64,000 nucleotides of DNA, from positions 4,148 through 68,147 of the forward strand of contig CAYNXB010000008.1 in the NCBI GenBank assembly GCA_964401045.1, read 5' to 3'. Of the stretch, positions 1 through 8,248 are shown piece after piece. The notes under the pieces were generated by a model that worked only from the letters and a program-made list of their open reading frames with translations, was not told the origin of the DNA and ran no database searches. The number at the start of each line of letters is the position of its first letter. The first letter of the stretch is position 1. Source of the stretch: CAYNXB01 sp964401045. Lineage in GTDB: Bacteria; Pseudomonadota; Alphaproteobacteria; Sphingomonadales; Sphingomonadaceae. The position numbers were made by a program, and so were the translations under genes.

Positions 1-219
1 CTGCTCGGCAATTTCTATTCCGCGCCGCGCCCAGGCGATCCGCCATTCGTCGAGATCGGCTCGACCGTCACCGAGGATACCACGATCGGCATCATCGAAG
101 TGATGAAGCTGATGAACCCAATCCGCGCGGGGGTGGCTGGCACGGTTACGGCCATCCTCACGGCCAACGGCACGTCGGTCGAGGAAGGCCAGCCCCTTAT
201 TCGCGTGAAGGCGGCTTAG
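1..219 (+). CDS. Biotin carboxyl carrier protein, C-terminal part
   Basis: The left edge of the window cuts this gene; only the last 72 residues are present. They form a biotinyl/lipoyl domain with the biotinylation site EVMKLMN, in which the lysine accepts biotin, followed by the usual AGVAGTV strand and a conserved Gly-Gln-Pro-Leu end. It is AccB-like. The next gene starts 2 bases after its stop codon and encodes a carboxyltransferase, so this is the mobile biotin carrier of that enzyme rather than necessarily the housekeeping acetyl-CoA carboxylase. A biotin carboxylase gene probably lies upstream, outside the window (inference). Confidence 0.9.
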   Translation: MLGNFYSAPRPGDPPFVEIGSTVTEDTTIGIIEVMKLMNPIRAGVAGTVTAILTANGTSVEEGQPLIRVKAA

Positions 220-221
220 CG

Positions 222-1682
222 ATGGCCAAGGTCCAACTCGTCGAAACCTCGCTTCGTGACGGCAATCAGTGCCTGTGGGGGGCGCTCGGGGTCGACACCG
301 CGAGGACGTTGACCATCGCCCCGGCGATGGAGCGCGCCGGCTTCAAGGCGATCGACTTCACCACCAGCACCCACATGGGCGTGGCGGTGCGCTACAAGCA
401 GGAAGACCCGTGGGAGCGGATCCGCGGCATGGCCGAGATCTGCAAGGACACCCCCCTGCAGTTCCTCTCGACCGGCTTCCGCTTCATCGCGTGGGAAACC
501 GCCAGCCCCGAGTTCATGGAGCTGGCATTCCGCACGCTCGCGATCAATGGTATCCGCCGCTTCGCGCTCGCCGATCCGAACAACGATGCGGCCTCGAACG
601 TCGAGGTGGCGAAGCTGGTCAAGCGCGCGGGCGGCGATCAGGTCATCGGCGCGCTGGTCTATTCGCTGAGCCCGATCCACGACGATGCGCACTATGCGGC
701 CGCTGCCCGCACGATGGCAGCAAGCCCGAATATCGAAGCGCTCTACATCAAGGATCCGGGCGGGCTCCTGACGAGCAAGCGCGCGCAGACCCTGATCCCC
801 GCGATCATGGCCGAGATCGGCGACAAGCCGCTCGAGCTTCACGCGCATTGCACCATCGGGCTCGCGGAGCGCGCCTATCTCGAAGGCGTCGAGCTGGGGG
901 TGAGCGCCGTGCAGTGCGCGAGCGGAGGCGCGGCTGACGGCACCTCCAATCCGCCGCTGGACCGGATGATCGCCAATTTGCGCGCGATGGGCCACGACGT
1001 GGATATCGACGACGAGGCAGTGGCCGAGATATCCGCCTATTTCACGGCGCTCGCCGAGGCCGAAGGGCTGCCGACGGGCAAACCGATGGCGTTCGACGCG
1101 GCCTACCTCCACCACCAGCTCCCCGGGGGAATGGTCGGGACTATGCGCCGCCACTTGGCCGATCACGGCGTGCCGGAGCTTGAAGGCAGGGTGATCGAGG
1201 AGATGGGGCGGGTGCGCGAGGAGCTCGGTTGGCCGATCGTGATGACCCCGTTCGCGCAGATGCTGCAAACCCAGGCGATGCTCAACGTCACCGGCAAGGA
1301 GCGCTACGGCGTGATCCCCGACGAGATCATCCGTTACGCGCTCGGCAAGTTCGGGCGGCCCAACGTGCCGATTGCGGGAGACGTGATGGACCGCATCATG
1401 GCCAATCCGCGTACCCGCGAACTCGAAGCAGAAACGGGCATGAGCGATTTGAAAACACTGCGTAAACGCATTGGTGAATCCCTCTCCGACGAGGAGTTCC
1501 TGCTGCGCGCCACGATGCCCGCCAACCTCGTCGATGCGATGCAGGACAAGGGCCCGGCGCCGCGTGAATACGACCCGGAGAAAGTGCCGATCATGAACCT
1601 GCTGCGCGACGTGCTCCGCCGCACCGATATCGACAGCCTCAGTCTGGAAAAGCCGGACTTCAAGCTGGAGGTCGCCGCGTGA
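222..1682 (+). CDS. Biotin-dependent carboxyltransferase subunit (pyruvate carboxylase B / oxaloacetate decarboxylase alpha-like)
   Basis: A 486-residue protein of the DRE-TIM/HMGL-like carboxyltransferase superfamily. The N-terminal TIM barrel carries the family landmarks: ETSLRDGNQ with metal ligand D13, YIKDPGGLL with K177 (the lysine carbamylated in pyruvate carboxylase), and LHAHCT with metal-binding H207 and H209. The C-terminal half matches the conserved carboxylase extension. It has no biotinyl domain of its own; the gene 2 bases upstream supplies that. It would transfer CO2 from carboxybiotin to, or from, a 2-oxo acid such as pyruvate. The substrate cannot be fixed from sequence: the family also includes decarboxylases, and this type sits in a compact operon with a HAD phosphatase. 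Confidence 0.82.
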   Translation: MAKVQLVETSLRDGNQCLWGALGVDTARTLTIAPAMERAGFKAIDFTTSTHMGVAVRYKQEDPWERIRGMAEICKDTPLQFLSTGFRFIAWETASPEFMELAFRTLAINGIRRFALADPNNDAASNVEVAKLVKRAGGDQVIGALVYSLSPIHDDAHYAAAARTMAASPNIEALYIKDPGGLLTSKRAQTLIPAIMAEIGDKPLELHAHCTIGLAERAYLEGVELGVSAVQCASGGAADGTSNPPLDRMIANLRAMGHDVDIDDEAVAEISAYFTALAEAEGLPTGKPMAFDAAYLHHQLPGGMVGTMRRHLADHGVPELEGRVIEEMGRVREELGWPIVMTPFAQMLQTQAMLNVTGKERYGVIPDEIIRYALGKFGRPNVPIAGDVMDRIMANPRTRELEAETGMSDLKTLRKRIGESLSDEEFLLRATMPANLVDAMQDKGPAPREYDPEKVPIMNLLRDVLRRTDIDSLSLEKPDFKLEVAA

Positions 1683-2506
1683 GCCTGGATCGCACGCCCA
1701 AGGGCTTCATGTTCGATCTCGACGGCACGCTGATCCTCAGCGACCGCAAGCTCGGCGGCTATACGGCGATCCCGGGCGCGGCGGAGGCGCTTGCCGCGCT
1801 CGACGAACGCGGCATCCCGTGGATCGCGATGACCAATGGCAGCGCCTATCCGGCGAGTGTGCAGGCGCCCAAGCTGCGCGCCGTCGGCCTGCCGGTGCGC
1901 GACGAGCGGCTGTTCACGCCCAACAGCGTCGCGGGGCGCGCGATGGTCGATCGCGGCTATCGCAATGTGCTGGTGCTCGGCACACAAGGCGTGGCCGACG
2001 CGCTGACCGAGATGGGTGTTACTTGTGTTACGCCGGGCCAGCCGGGCGCGGACGAGACCGACGCGGTCTACATCGCCTGGCATCCCGACTGCTCGATGCC
2101 AGACATTCACCTCGCCTGCGAGCGCGTGCTCGAAGGGGCGGCGCTGCTCACCGCGTCAGATGTGCCGTTCTTCGCAACGAAGGATGGCCGCAGCTTCGGC
2201 TATTCGTGCGCGATCAACGGCGCGGTCGCGCGGGTCACCGGATACGAACCCGAGCCGTGCGGCAAGCCGAGCGCACTGGCGCTGCGGCTCGTCGCCGAGC
2301 AGCTTGGCGTGGCCAAGGAGGATGTCGGCGTGGTCGGCGACGATGCGGTTGCCGAAATGCAGATGGCGCGCGCGGGCGGGGCGATCGGGATTGCCGTTAC
2401 AAGCGGCAGCACCGATGCGGCGCAATGGGCCGCGCAGCCGCCCGAGCGCGCGCCGCACGTGGTAATCTCGGATATTGGGGAATTATTGGAAGCTGCCGGC
2501 CTCTAA
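1679..2506 (+). CDS. HAD-superfamily phosphatase, NagD-like (class IIA)
   Basis: A 275-residue cytosolic phosphatase. HAD motif I is FDLDGT with nucleophile D13 and D15, motif II is MTNGS at about residues 51-55, the motif III lysine is in CGKPS near residue 199, and motif IV is VVGDD near 220. The insertion between motifs II and III is the C2 cap of NagD, PGP and 4-nitrophenylphosphatase-like enzymes. The start is GTG, overlapping the stop of the carboxyltransferase by 4 bases, so the two are translationally coupled. Its substrate is unknown; it may remove a phosphorylated by-product or product of the carboxylase route (inference). Confidence 0.82.
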   Translation: MSLDRTPKGFMFDLDGTLILSDRKLGGYTAIPGAAEALAALDERGIPWIAMTNGSAYPASVQAPKLRAVGLPVRDERLFTPNSVAGRAMVDRGYRNVLVLGTQGVADALTEMGVTCVTPGQPGADETDAVYIAWHPDCSMPDIHLACERVLEGAALLTASDVPFFATKDGRSFGYSCAINGAVARVTGYEPEPCGKPSALALRLVAEQLGVAKEDVGVVGDDAVAEMQMARAGGAIGIAVTSGSTDAAQWAAQPPERAPHVVISDIGELLEAAGL

Positions 2507-2540
2507 GCGCCTTCTCTTCAGGGGCCTGGCGTAACGCGTG

Positions 2541-3458
2541 TCAGCCCTGCTTGGCTTCCTCAAGTTTCACCAGCCGCCACATCGTCTCGGTCACGGGCGT
2601 TGCGACCCCCTTGCGTTTGGCCGCCTCCGCAATTGCGCCGCTGATCGCGTCGATCTCGGTGCGGCGGCCGGCCTTGATGTCTTGCAGCATCGAGGCTTCG
2701 TGGTCCGCGTGATCCGTCATCGAGACTTCGGTCAGCGCGTGGATCGGCGCGGCTTCGATCAGCACGTTGTTGGCGCGCGCGGCGGCGACGCCTTCCTCGA
2801 CCATCGCGGAGATCAGCGCGCGGCTCTCGGCCTTTTCGAGGAAGAAGCCCGGCGTCCGTCGGGTGAGCGCACACAGCGGGTTCATTGCCGAATTGAACAC
2901 CGCCTTGGCCCAGATCGCCTCTAGGATGTCGGGCTCGAGTTGCGAGGGGAGGCCTCCGCTGGTCAGCACGCGGCACACTTCGGCGGCGAACGCGGTGTCC
3001 GGGCTGAACGCTGGGTAGAGCTTGGTCCCGCCTTCGCCGAGCGAACGGATTCGGCCCGGGCCGACGAGATCGGCGGGCAGGGTGCTGACGCCCACCAGTA
3101 CTTTGCCGCGCTGGATGCGGGCGGCGACGCGCTCGACGTTACCCAGCCCGTTCTGCAGCGTCAGCACGTGGGTGCGCTCCCCGATCAGATGCTTCACCCC
3201 TTCGAGCGCGGCGTCGCTGTGGTAGGTCTTGGTGAACAGCAGGATCAGGTCGGCCTGACCCTGCGCCTCGCTCGGCAGGACAGCAGGCAGCGGCAGGCGC
3301 GCGGTGCCCTGGCGCGTCTCGACCTCGAGCCCGTCGCGGTTGATCGCCTCGATATGCGCGGCGCTGGTGTCGACCAGGGTGACGCCGGCGCCTCCGGCGG
3401 CCAGGGCTGCACCGTAGAGGCAGCCCATTGCACCCGCGCCGACCACGAATACTTGCAT
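2541..3458 (-). CDS. panE: 2-dehydropantoate 2-reductase (ketopantoate reductase)
   Basis: A 305-residue NADPH-dependent reductase that makes pantoate for coenzyme A. The Rossmann glycine pattern GAGAMG is at residues 7-12. The C-terminal ApbA/PanE helical domain contains IWAKAVFNSAMNPLCALT, including the catalytic lysine, and a later acidic residue of the active site. Full length for the family. It lies convergent to the HAD gene and 8 bases downstream of the glycerate kinase gene on the same strand. Paralogues of PanE can reduce other 2-oxo acids, so the exact substrate is likely but not proven. Confidence 0.88.
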   Translation of the reverse strand: MQVFVVGAGAMGCLYGAALAAGGAGVTLVDTSAAHIEAINRDGLEVETRQGTARLPLPAVLPSEAQGQADLILLFTKTYHSDAALEGVKHLIGERTHVLTLQNGLGNVERVAARIQRGKVLVGVSTLPADLVGPGRIRSLGEGGTKLYPAFSPDTAFAAEVCRVLTSGGLPSQLEPDILEAIWAKAVFNSAMNPLCALTRRTPGFFLEKAESRALISAMVEEGVAAARANNVLIEAAPIHALTEVSMTDHADHEASMLQDIKAGRRTEIDAISGAIAEAAKRKGVATPVTETMWRLVKLEEAKQG

Positions 3459-3466
3459 GATACCCT

Positions 3467-4270
3467 TCAGGGGTTCCGGAACTCAGGCGGGCTATAGCCG
3501 AACTTTTCGTTTCGGCGCAGCAGGATATCGGCCTGGTGGGGCATCGCGGCCCATAATGCGCGCGTGTAGCGCTCGTAGTGTTGCGCGAAGCGCGTGATCT
3601 GGGCGCGGTCCATGCCCGCGCGGCCCGAGGCGGCCACCGCCTCCTGTTCCTGGCGCAGGCGGGATTCGATCACCGTTTCCCAGCCCGGCACCTCGATCGA
3701 GACCAGCAGGTCGAGCCGTCGCCACAGCGGATCGTAGGCGCGTTCGAGCGCGGCGCTGGACCACGCGAACCACGCGCCATCGGAGTCGCATTCGGCTTCG
3801 AGCTCGTTGATCGGGCTCGACCAGGGGGGAAGGTCATCCGACCGCAAACCGACGCACCAGCCTTCGAGCACGATGACGTCGGCGCGGCCGGCGAAGGTGG
3901 GCCACTGGTGGCGCGGGAGCCGGTCGTCGACGAGCTTGTCGAACCGCGGCAAGGCAGTTTCGCCGTCGCCCGCGAGCGCGGCGAGCGTGGTTTCGAGCAA
4001 CGCCACGTCGTGTGTGCCCGGCACGCCGCGCGTTCCGCACATCGGATGCACTTCGCGCGCCAATCGCTCGCGTTCGGCCTTGGTTAGGTAGAAATCGTCG
4101 AGCGACAGCAGCACGCTGCGCAGGCCGCCGCGATCGAGGTCGGCCACGATCAGCTTGGCGAGCGTCGACTTGCCCGCACCCTGCGCACCATTGAGCCCGA
4201 CGAGGGACGGCTTGCTCAATCCGGCGATGCGTTCGGCGACGAGCGCGCCGGTCGCGTCTGCGTCAGGCAC
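3467..4270 (-). CDS. D-glycerate 3-kinase-like P-loop kinase
   Basis: A 267-residue kinase with a Walker A motif GAQGAGKST at residues 28-36, followed by the LSLDDFY segment typical of plant-type glycerate kinase and uridine-kinase-like enzymes. Further matches are the REVHPMCGTRGVPGTHD segment, a VIVLEGWCVG strand and PLWRRLD. It likely phosphorylates D-glycerate to 3-phosphoglycerate in the glycerate/photorespiration salvage route. Its start overlaps the end of the upstream Nudix gene by 8 bases, so both probably share a transcript with panE. Related P-loop kinases have other small-molecule substrates, but the GTRGVPGTHD block favours glycerate kinase. Confidence 0.8.
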   Translation of the reverse strand: MPDADATGALVAERIAGLSKPSLVGLNGAQGAGKSTLAKLIVADLDRGGLRSVLLSLDDFYLTKAERERLAREVHPMCGTRGVPGTHDVALLETTLAALAGDGETALPRFDKLVDDRLPRHQWPTFAGRADVIVLEGWCVGLRSDDLPPWSSPINELEAECDSDGAWFAWSSAALERAYDPLWRRLDLLVSIEVPGWETVIESRLRQEQEAVAASGRAGMDRAQITRFAQHYERYTRALWAAMPHQADILLRRNEKFGYSPPEFRNP

Positions 4271-4799
4271 CGGCGAGGTATCCCCCCGCGAGCAGCAACA
4301 GCAGCTTCACGTCAGCCGCGCAGCCGCGCGCGCGGCATACCCCGACAAACGCCGCGACTTCGCCCAACGGCACCCGGTGCACAGTGATGTTCTCGCCTTC
4401 GACGCCGCCGCCGTCGCTCACTTTGGTGAGCCCGCTCGCGCGCATCAGCGTAAAGCTCTCGCTGACCATGCCGGGTGAGGACCAGAATTCGCCCAGCGGC
4501 TCGATCGTCGCAGCGCGGTAGCCGGTTTCTTCCTCCAGCTCACGCGCCGCGGTGTCCGCGTCGCTCTCCTGCTCGTCTTGATCGCCGATCAGCCCGGCGG
4601 GCAGCTCGATGCACGCGCGCCCGAGCGGCACGCGATATTGCTCGACCAGCAGCACATGACCTTCGTCTATCGCCAGAATCGCCGCGGCGCGGATGCCGCG
4701 CGTGCGCGAGACATATTCCCACCGGCCGCGCTGCTTGGCGGCGATGAACTTGCCCTGCCAGCGGATTTCTTCGGGAGCGTCTGCGTCAGGAACCGGCAT
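4263..4799 (-). CDS. Nudix hydrolase, ADP-ribose pyrophosphatase type
   Basis: A 178-residue hydrolase. The Nudix box begins GLIGDQDE and ends AARELEEETGY, giving the REUXEEXGU core with metal-binding glutamates; one or two residues are inserted in its first half. The N-terminal strand WEYVSRTRGIRAAAILAI and the ELPAGLIGD entry to the box are typical of ADP-sugar pyrophosphatases of the ADP-ribose type. It probably clears ADP-ribose or a similar nucleoside diphosphate sugar in the cytosol. It heads the small minus-strand group with the glycerate kinase and panE. Confidence 0.82.
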   Translation of the reverse strand: MPVPDADAPEEIRWQGKFIAAKQRGRWEYVSRTRGIRAAAILAIDEGHVLLVEQYRVPLGRACIELPAGLIGDQDEQESDADTAARELEEETGYRAATIEPLGEFWSSPGMVSESFTLMRASGLTKVSDGGGVEGENITVHRVPLGEVAAFVGVCRARGCAADVKLLLLLAGGYLAGA

Positions 4800-4809
4800 G
4801 TGCCGACCC

Positions 4810-5487
4810 TTAGAGTTCGATCAGGCGGTCCGGCAACTCATTGGTGTCATCGGCATCACGCGGAAAATGTTCGGTGAGCACTTTGCCGACCTCGGCGACC
4901 GCCGCGGCCATGCCCGCGCCGCAGCCCCCGCGCTTCATTTCCCCCAGCATCGCTGTCATCGCGTCGCCCCAGGTCTCGGGCGAGACCCTGGAGGCGATCG
5001 CCGCATCGGCGACGATTTCCGCCCGGTGCTCGCGCATCGAGAGGTAGATCAGCACCCCGGTACGCCCGCGGGTGCGGCGTTCGGCGCCGACCTTGAACAG
5101 GCTCACCGCGCGCAGGCGCACGCGCTTGGTCTTGATCGGGCCGGGAATGAGCAGGAACTTGAGCGGCGGCCACAGCTGGATCAGCCACATCCCGCCGAAC
5201 TTGAGGATGCCGACCGTGAGCGCCAGCCCGAAGATCCCGCGCGGGGTCCACTCGTTGTTCCAGCCGCCGATCACCCGGTCGACCAGCCCGAGGTAAAAGT
5301 CGGGGAAGAAGGTCAACACGGCGATCGCGGTGAACGCGACGATTGCCGACCACGCCAGCGCCACGTCGCTGTAGCCGTCCGATCGGTCGGCGACGACGGT
5401 GACGATCTCGCCCGCCGTCGTGCTTTCCGCCTCGGCGACCGCCGCCGAGACCAGGGTGTGCTCGTTCTCGCCTACGTGTGCCATCAC
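4810..5487 (-). CDS. TPM-domain membrane protein
   Basis: A 225-residue protein with an N-terminal segment VAEAESTTAGEIVTVVADRSDGY, two probable membrane segments at about residues 45-62 and 85-107, and a C-terminal TPM domain (RTGVLIYLSMREHRAEIVAD, family PF04536). The Gly-Cys-Gly motif near residue 187 is part of the conserved end. It overlaps the preceding YgcG-like gene by 4 bases and forms a three-gene unit with it and a LemA lipoprotein, an arrangement widespread in bacteria. The biochemical role is unknown; TPM proteins have been linked to membrane or photosystem quality control. Confidence 0.8.
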   Translation of the reverse strand: MMAHVGENEHTLVSAAVAEAESTTAGEIVTVVADRSDGYSDVALAWSAIVAFTAIAVLTFFPDFYLGLVDRVIGGWNNEWTPRGIFGLALTVGILKFGGMWLIQLWPPLKFLLIPGPIKTKRVRLRAVSLFKVGAERRTRGRTGVLIYLSMREHRAEIVADAAIASRVSPETWGDAMTAMLGEMKRGGCGAGMAAAVAEVGKVLTEHFPRDADDTNELPDRLIEL

Positions 5488-6311
5488 CAGCTCCCCGAAG
5501 CGCCGCCACCGCCGAAGCTGCCGCCCCCGCCAGAGAAGCCGCCACCGCCGCCGCCGAAGCCGCCAAACCCTCCACCGCTCGAGGAGCCGCCACTCCTACC
5601 GCCGCTCATGGCCGCGTTGATCGCGGTCCACAGCAGCACGTCGCCCACCGCGCCGGCCACTCCGTGGCGTCCGCGATGGCGTCGCCCGCCCGCGCGGCCG
5701 ACCAGCGGCAGCACGATGAAGAACGCGATGAACAGCATCCACAGCACCGCGCCGATCGGGAAGCCGTTCCTCTGGGGGCGCTCCTGCGCCTTGGCGGCGA
5801 TCGCGCGCGCCTCGGCCTCGGGAAGCTGCATCTGGTGGATCAGCGCGTCGGTCCCGGCGACGATGCCGCCCGGCATGTCGCCCCCCTTGAAGCGCGGCAG
5901 GATCTCATTGTTGATTATGAGGAACGAGAGGCCGTCGGTGATGATCGGCTCCATCCCGAAGCCGACCTCGATGCGGACCTTGCGCTCATTCGGGGCGACA
6001 AGCAGCAGCACGCCGTCGTTGCGTTCCTTATCGCCGATCGCCCACGCTCGGCCGAGTTGGTAGCCGTAGTCGGAAATCTCGTACCCCTGCAGGTCCGGGA
6101 TCGTTGCGACGACGAGCTGCCGCTGCGACTGCGTCTCGAGCGCCGCGAGCTTCTGGTTGAGGCTTGCCTCGACATCGTCGGGAATGACATTCGCAGCATC
6201 GACGACCCTGCCGGTGAGGGGCGGGAATTCAGGAGCGGCAGCCGCCGGTGTCGCCCCAAAAAACAGCAGGGCGAGCACTGGCAGCAACAACACCACGATC
6301 AGGCGCCGCAT
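5484..6311 (-). CDS. YgcG-like TPM-domain protein with Gly/Ser-rich tail
   Basis: A 275-residue envelope protein. It has a signal peptide at residues 1-26, then a TPM domain (FPPLTGRVVDAANVIPDD, LVVATIPDLQG, and VAPNERKVRIEVGFGMEP), a single hydrophobic anchor at about 195-215, and a C-terminal stretch made almost wholly of Gly and Ser with phenylalanines. The domain should face the periplasm, with the low-complexity tail following the membrane segment. It sits between the lemA-like gene 27 bases upstream and a second TPM gene with which it overlaps by 4 bases. Function is not established. Confidence 0.85.
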   Translation of the reverse strand: MRRLIVVLLLPVLALLFFGATPAAAAPEFPPLTGRVVDAANVIPDDVEASLNQKLAALETQSQRQLVVATIPDLQGYEISDYGYQLGRAWAIGDKERNDGVLLLVAPNERKVRIEVGFGMEPIITDGLSFLIINNEILPRFKGGDMPGGIVAGTDALIHQMQLPEAEARAIAAKAQERPQRNGFPIGAVLWMLFIAFFIVLPLVGRAGGRRHRGRHGVAGAVGDVLLWTAINAAMSGGRSGGSSSGGGFGGFGGGGGGFSGGGGSFGGGGASGSW

Positions 6312-6338
6312 CGGCGCGACCCTCCTTTGGGTAATGGC

Positions 6339-6947
6339 CTAGAGCTTGCCTTCGAGGCTCGGGGCCGCTTCGGCGCCGGGCGTCACCGCCTGATACGGCA
6401 CCATCGGGTCGGAACCGTAGATCACATTGGCGGCGATCGTCGCGGGGAAGGTGCGGATCGTCGTGTTATACTGCCGCACCGCCTCATTGTAGTCGCGTAT
6501 CGAGATGCGGACGCGGTTCTCCTGCCCCTCGAGCTGGCTCTGCAGCATCTGGTAGTTGGTGATGCTCTTGAGCTCGGGATAGGCTTCCACGTTGGCGAGC
6601 AGGCGGCCGAAGCCGGCGAGCGAGCCGGACAGCTGGTTCTGCGCGGCCTGGAACTCGGCCATCTTCGCCGGATCGGTCAGGTCGTCGCCCGAGAGCTGGA
6701 TGCTGGTCGCCTTGGCCCGCGCTTCGATCACGCCGGTGAGGATGCCCCTTTCCTGGTCGGCGGCGCCCTTGGCGACGGCGGCGAGGTTGGGGACGAGGTT
6801 GGCGCGTTCCTGGAACGCGGCCTGGACGTCCGCCCATTTGGCCTTGGCGTTCTCCTCTGCCGTCGGCACGCTGTTGATGCCGCACGATGCGAGCGCGCCG
6901 GCGCCGGCGATGGCGAGCACGAAACGGGTGATCTGCGAGAGTTTCAT
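6339..6947 (-). CDS. lemA: LemA family lipoprotein
   Basis: A 202-residue protein with a lipoprotein signal peptide; the lipobox LASC places the lipidated cysteine near residue 22. The body is the helical LemA domain (FQERANLVPNLAAVAKGAA, NVEAYPELKS, and IRDYNEAVRQYNTTIRTFPATIAA). First gene of the minus-strand unit lemA, YgcG-like TPM and TPM. LemA proteins are membrane-associated and of unclear function; the repeated linkage to TPM proteins suggests one shared envelope process (inference). Confidence 0.9.
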   Translation of the reverse strand: MKLSQITRFVLAIAGAGALASCGINSVPTAEENAKAKWADVQAAFQERANLVPNLAAVAKGAADQERGILTGVIEARAKATSIQLSGDDLTDPAKMAEFQAAQNQLSGSLAGFGRLLANVEAYPELKSITNYQMLQSQLEGQENRVRISIRDYNEAVRQYNTTIRTFPATIAANVIYGSDPMVPYQAVTPGAEAAPSLEGKL

Positions 6948-7068
6948 CGAAAGAAATCCCCTTCCAGGCGACTGTGTTGTCTATGTAGCACAGCGCGAAC
7001 GCCTTTCAAGCGGTTGTCCGAGCCTTGGCGTTATGGCACCTTTGGCGGAAGGATAAAGGGAGGCTGCC

Positions 7069-7485
7069 ATGTCGCTAGTTAGCGAATTCCGGACATTCAT
7101 TGCGCGCGGCAACGTGCTCGATCTTGCGATCGGCGTGATTATCGGCGCGGCGTTCGGCAAGATCGTGACCTCGATGACTGACGATTTGCTGATGCCTCTG
7201 ATCGGGCGCATCTTCGGCGGGCTCGATTTTTCGGATCAGTACATCGTGCTCAGCGGAGCCCCGGCGCCCGGCACTTCGCTTGAGGCGGCGCGCGCGGGCG
7301 GGGCGAATGTGCTCGCATGGGGGTCGTTCGTCAGCGCAGCGATCAACTTCCTGATCCTCGCATGGATCATCTTCCTGATCGTCAAGGCTGCCAACAAGGC
7401 GCTCGGCAAGGCGGAGGACGCGCCGGCCGGCCCCACAGATATCGACCTGCTGACCGAGATTCGCGACGAGTTGAAGAAGCGCTGA
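7069..7485 (+). CDS. mscL: Large-conductance mechanosensitive channel MscL
   Basis: A 138-residue inner-membrane channel that opens under hypo-osmotic shock. The N-terminal amphipathic helix is followed by TM1 (ARGNVLDLAIGVIIGAAFGK, residues about 13-32), a periplasmic loop containing FGGLDF, TM2 (AINFLILAWIIFLIVKAANK, about 87-107) and a charged C-terminal helix. Length and sequence match the family. A GGGAGG-like ribosome site lies just before the ATG. It is a single-gene unit, divergent from lemA and just upstream of ssrA. Confidence 0.97.
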   Translation: MSLVSEFRTFIARGNVLDLAIGVIIGAAFGKIVTSMTDDLLMPLIGRIFGGLDFSDQYIVLSGAPAPGTSLEAARAGGANVLAWGSFVSAAINFLILAWIIFLIVKAANKALGKAEDAPAGPTDIDLLTEIRDELKKR

Positions 7486-7555
7486 TACACTTCACATTAA
7501 GCCAGGAAGGCTTATATCGGCAGCGTCGGTTTCGGCCGACTATGGCGATAAATGG

Positions 7556-7868
7556 TAGCGTATAATAGACCCAACGGACCCGGGGGCAGTACCCGGCGGC
7601 TCCACCAAAATCCCCGCGCAAGCGGGGGTCCTGACGGGGCCGAACCAGGATCGACGTGTGTTGAAAAGCGCTGTTTTTGCCCGGGCTGAGTACCCCGTAA
7701 AACTGTTCAAAACCCACAAGTGCCAACGATAACGAAGCACTTGCTCTCGCCGCGTAATGTGACGGCCTAACGGCCTGAATTTACAAAGCTAAGAGCACGG
7801 TTCGGACCGAACCGGGTAACAGAATCGGAAACCGGGCGTCCGGGGGTACGTAGCAACAGAAACCCCCA
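7556..7868 (+). ncRNA. ssrA: Circularly permuted two-piece tmRNA (alphaproteobacterial type)
   Basis: The acceptor piece comes first: a T-arm (CCGGG/CCCGG around a 7-base loop) leads into CGGCTCCACCA, with the CCA ending at 7607. A spacer follows, then the true tmRNA 5' end GGGGCCG at 7636. GGGGCCG pairs with CGGCTCC to make the 7-bp acceptor stem with a G-U at the third pair, the alanine identity element. P2-like pairings (GTTG with CAAC, CGCT with AGCG) link the two pieces. The coding piece holds the tag reading frame at 7722-7757. This is the permuted gene layout known from alphaproteobacteria; processing removes the spacer to leave two RNA chains. The outer ends are approximate. It rescues stalled ribosomes together with SmpB. 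Confidence 0.93.
7722..7757 (+). other. tmRNA proteolysis-tag reading frame
   Basis: Eleven codons from resume codon GCC to TAA encode ANDNEALALAA. Together with the tRNA-borne alanine, the appended degron is A-ANDNEALALAA. The hydrophobic ALAA end is the signal for ClpXP-type proteases. I recognise the same tag from sphingomonads such as Novosphingobium (recollection, not checked). Confidence 0.92.
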
Positions 7869-7885
7869 CCTTCCTTCAGCTGAGC

Positions 7886-8149
7886 CTATTCCGCCGGAAC
7901 TGCGACCAGCTGTTCCTCTTCCGCCCGTTCGCGCTCCAGGCGCAGGGCGTCGAGGATCTTGGCGCCGGCAAGGAACACCGCGCCGGTGCAGGCAAGGAAC
8001 AGCAGCTTGCCGCCGAAGCCCGGATATTGGTGCAGGTAGACGATGCCGCGCTCGCACGCGCCAAGGCCCAGCGCGTAGATCACCAGATACGCCTCGATCC
8101 GCGTCTTGATTACGAACAATCGTTTGAGCTTGCCGAGCATACGTCCCAT
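7886..8149 (-). CDS. Small conserved membrane protein, function unknown
   Basis: An 87-residue protein with a basic N-terminus (MGRMLGKLKRLFVIKTR), a hydrophobic segment at about 21-35 (YLVIYALGLGACERG), a second at about 46-65 (GKLLFLACTGAVFLAGAKIL) and an acidic tail. Two membrane passes are likely. I do not recognise a named family. It lies convergent to ssrA and stands alone, with about 100 bases between its start and the end of astB. Confidence 0.7.
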   Translation of the reverse strand: MGRMLGKLKRLFVIKTRIEAYLVIYALGLGACERGIVYLHQYPGFGGKLLFLACTGAVFLAGAKILDALRLERERAEEEQLVAVPAE

Positions 8150-8248
8150 TTTCCCTTAACGGGCAACAGTGCAACGAGCATGCCACACACGGTGTTCCGG
8201 TCAACTCGGTGGTTAACGCAAAGCGCGATTGTAAGGCCCGCCGACAGG

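Noticed and set aside
216..1268. Long antisense frame opposite the carboxyltransferase gene
   Set aside because: High-GC third positions keep antisense frames open. The product is His/Arg-rich with no recognisable domain, and the sense gene is a clear family member.
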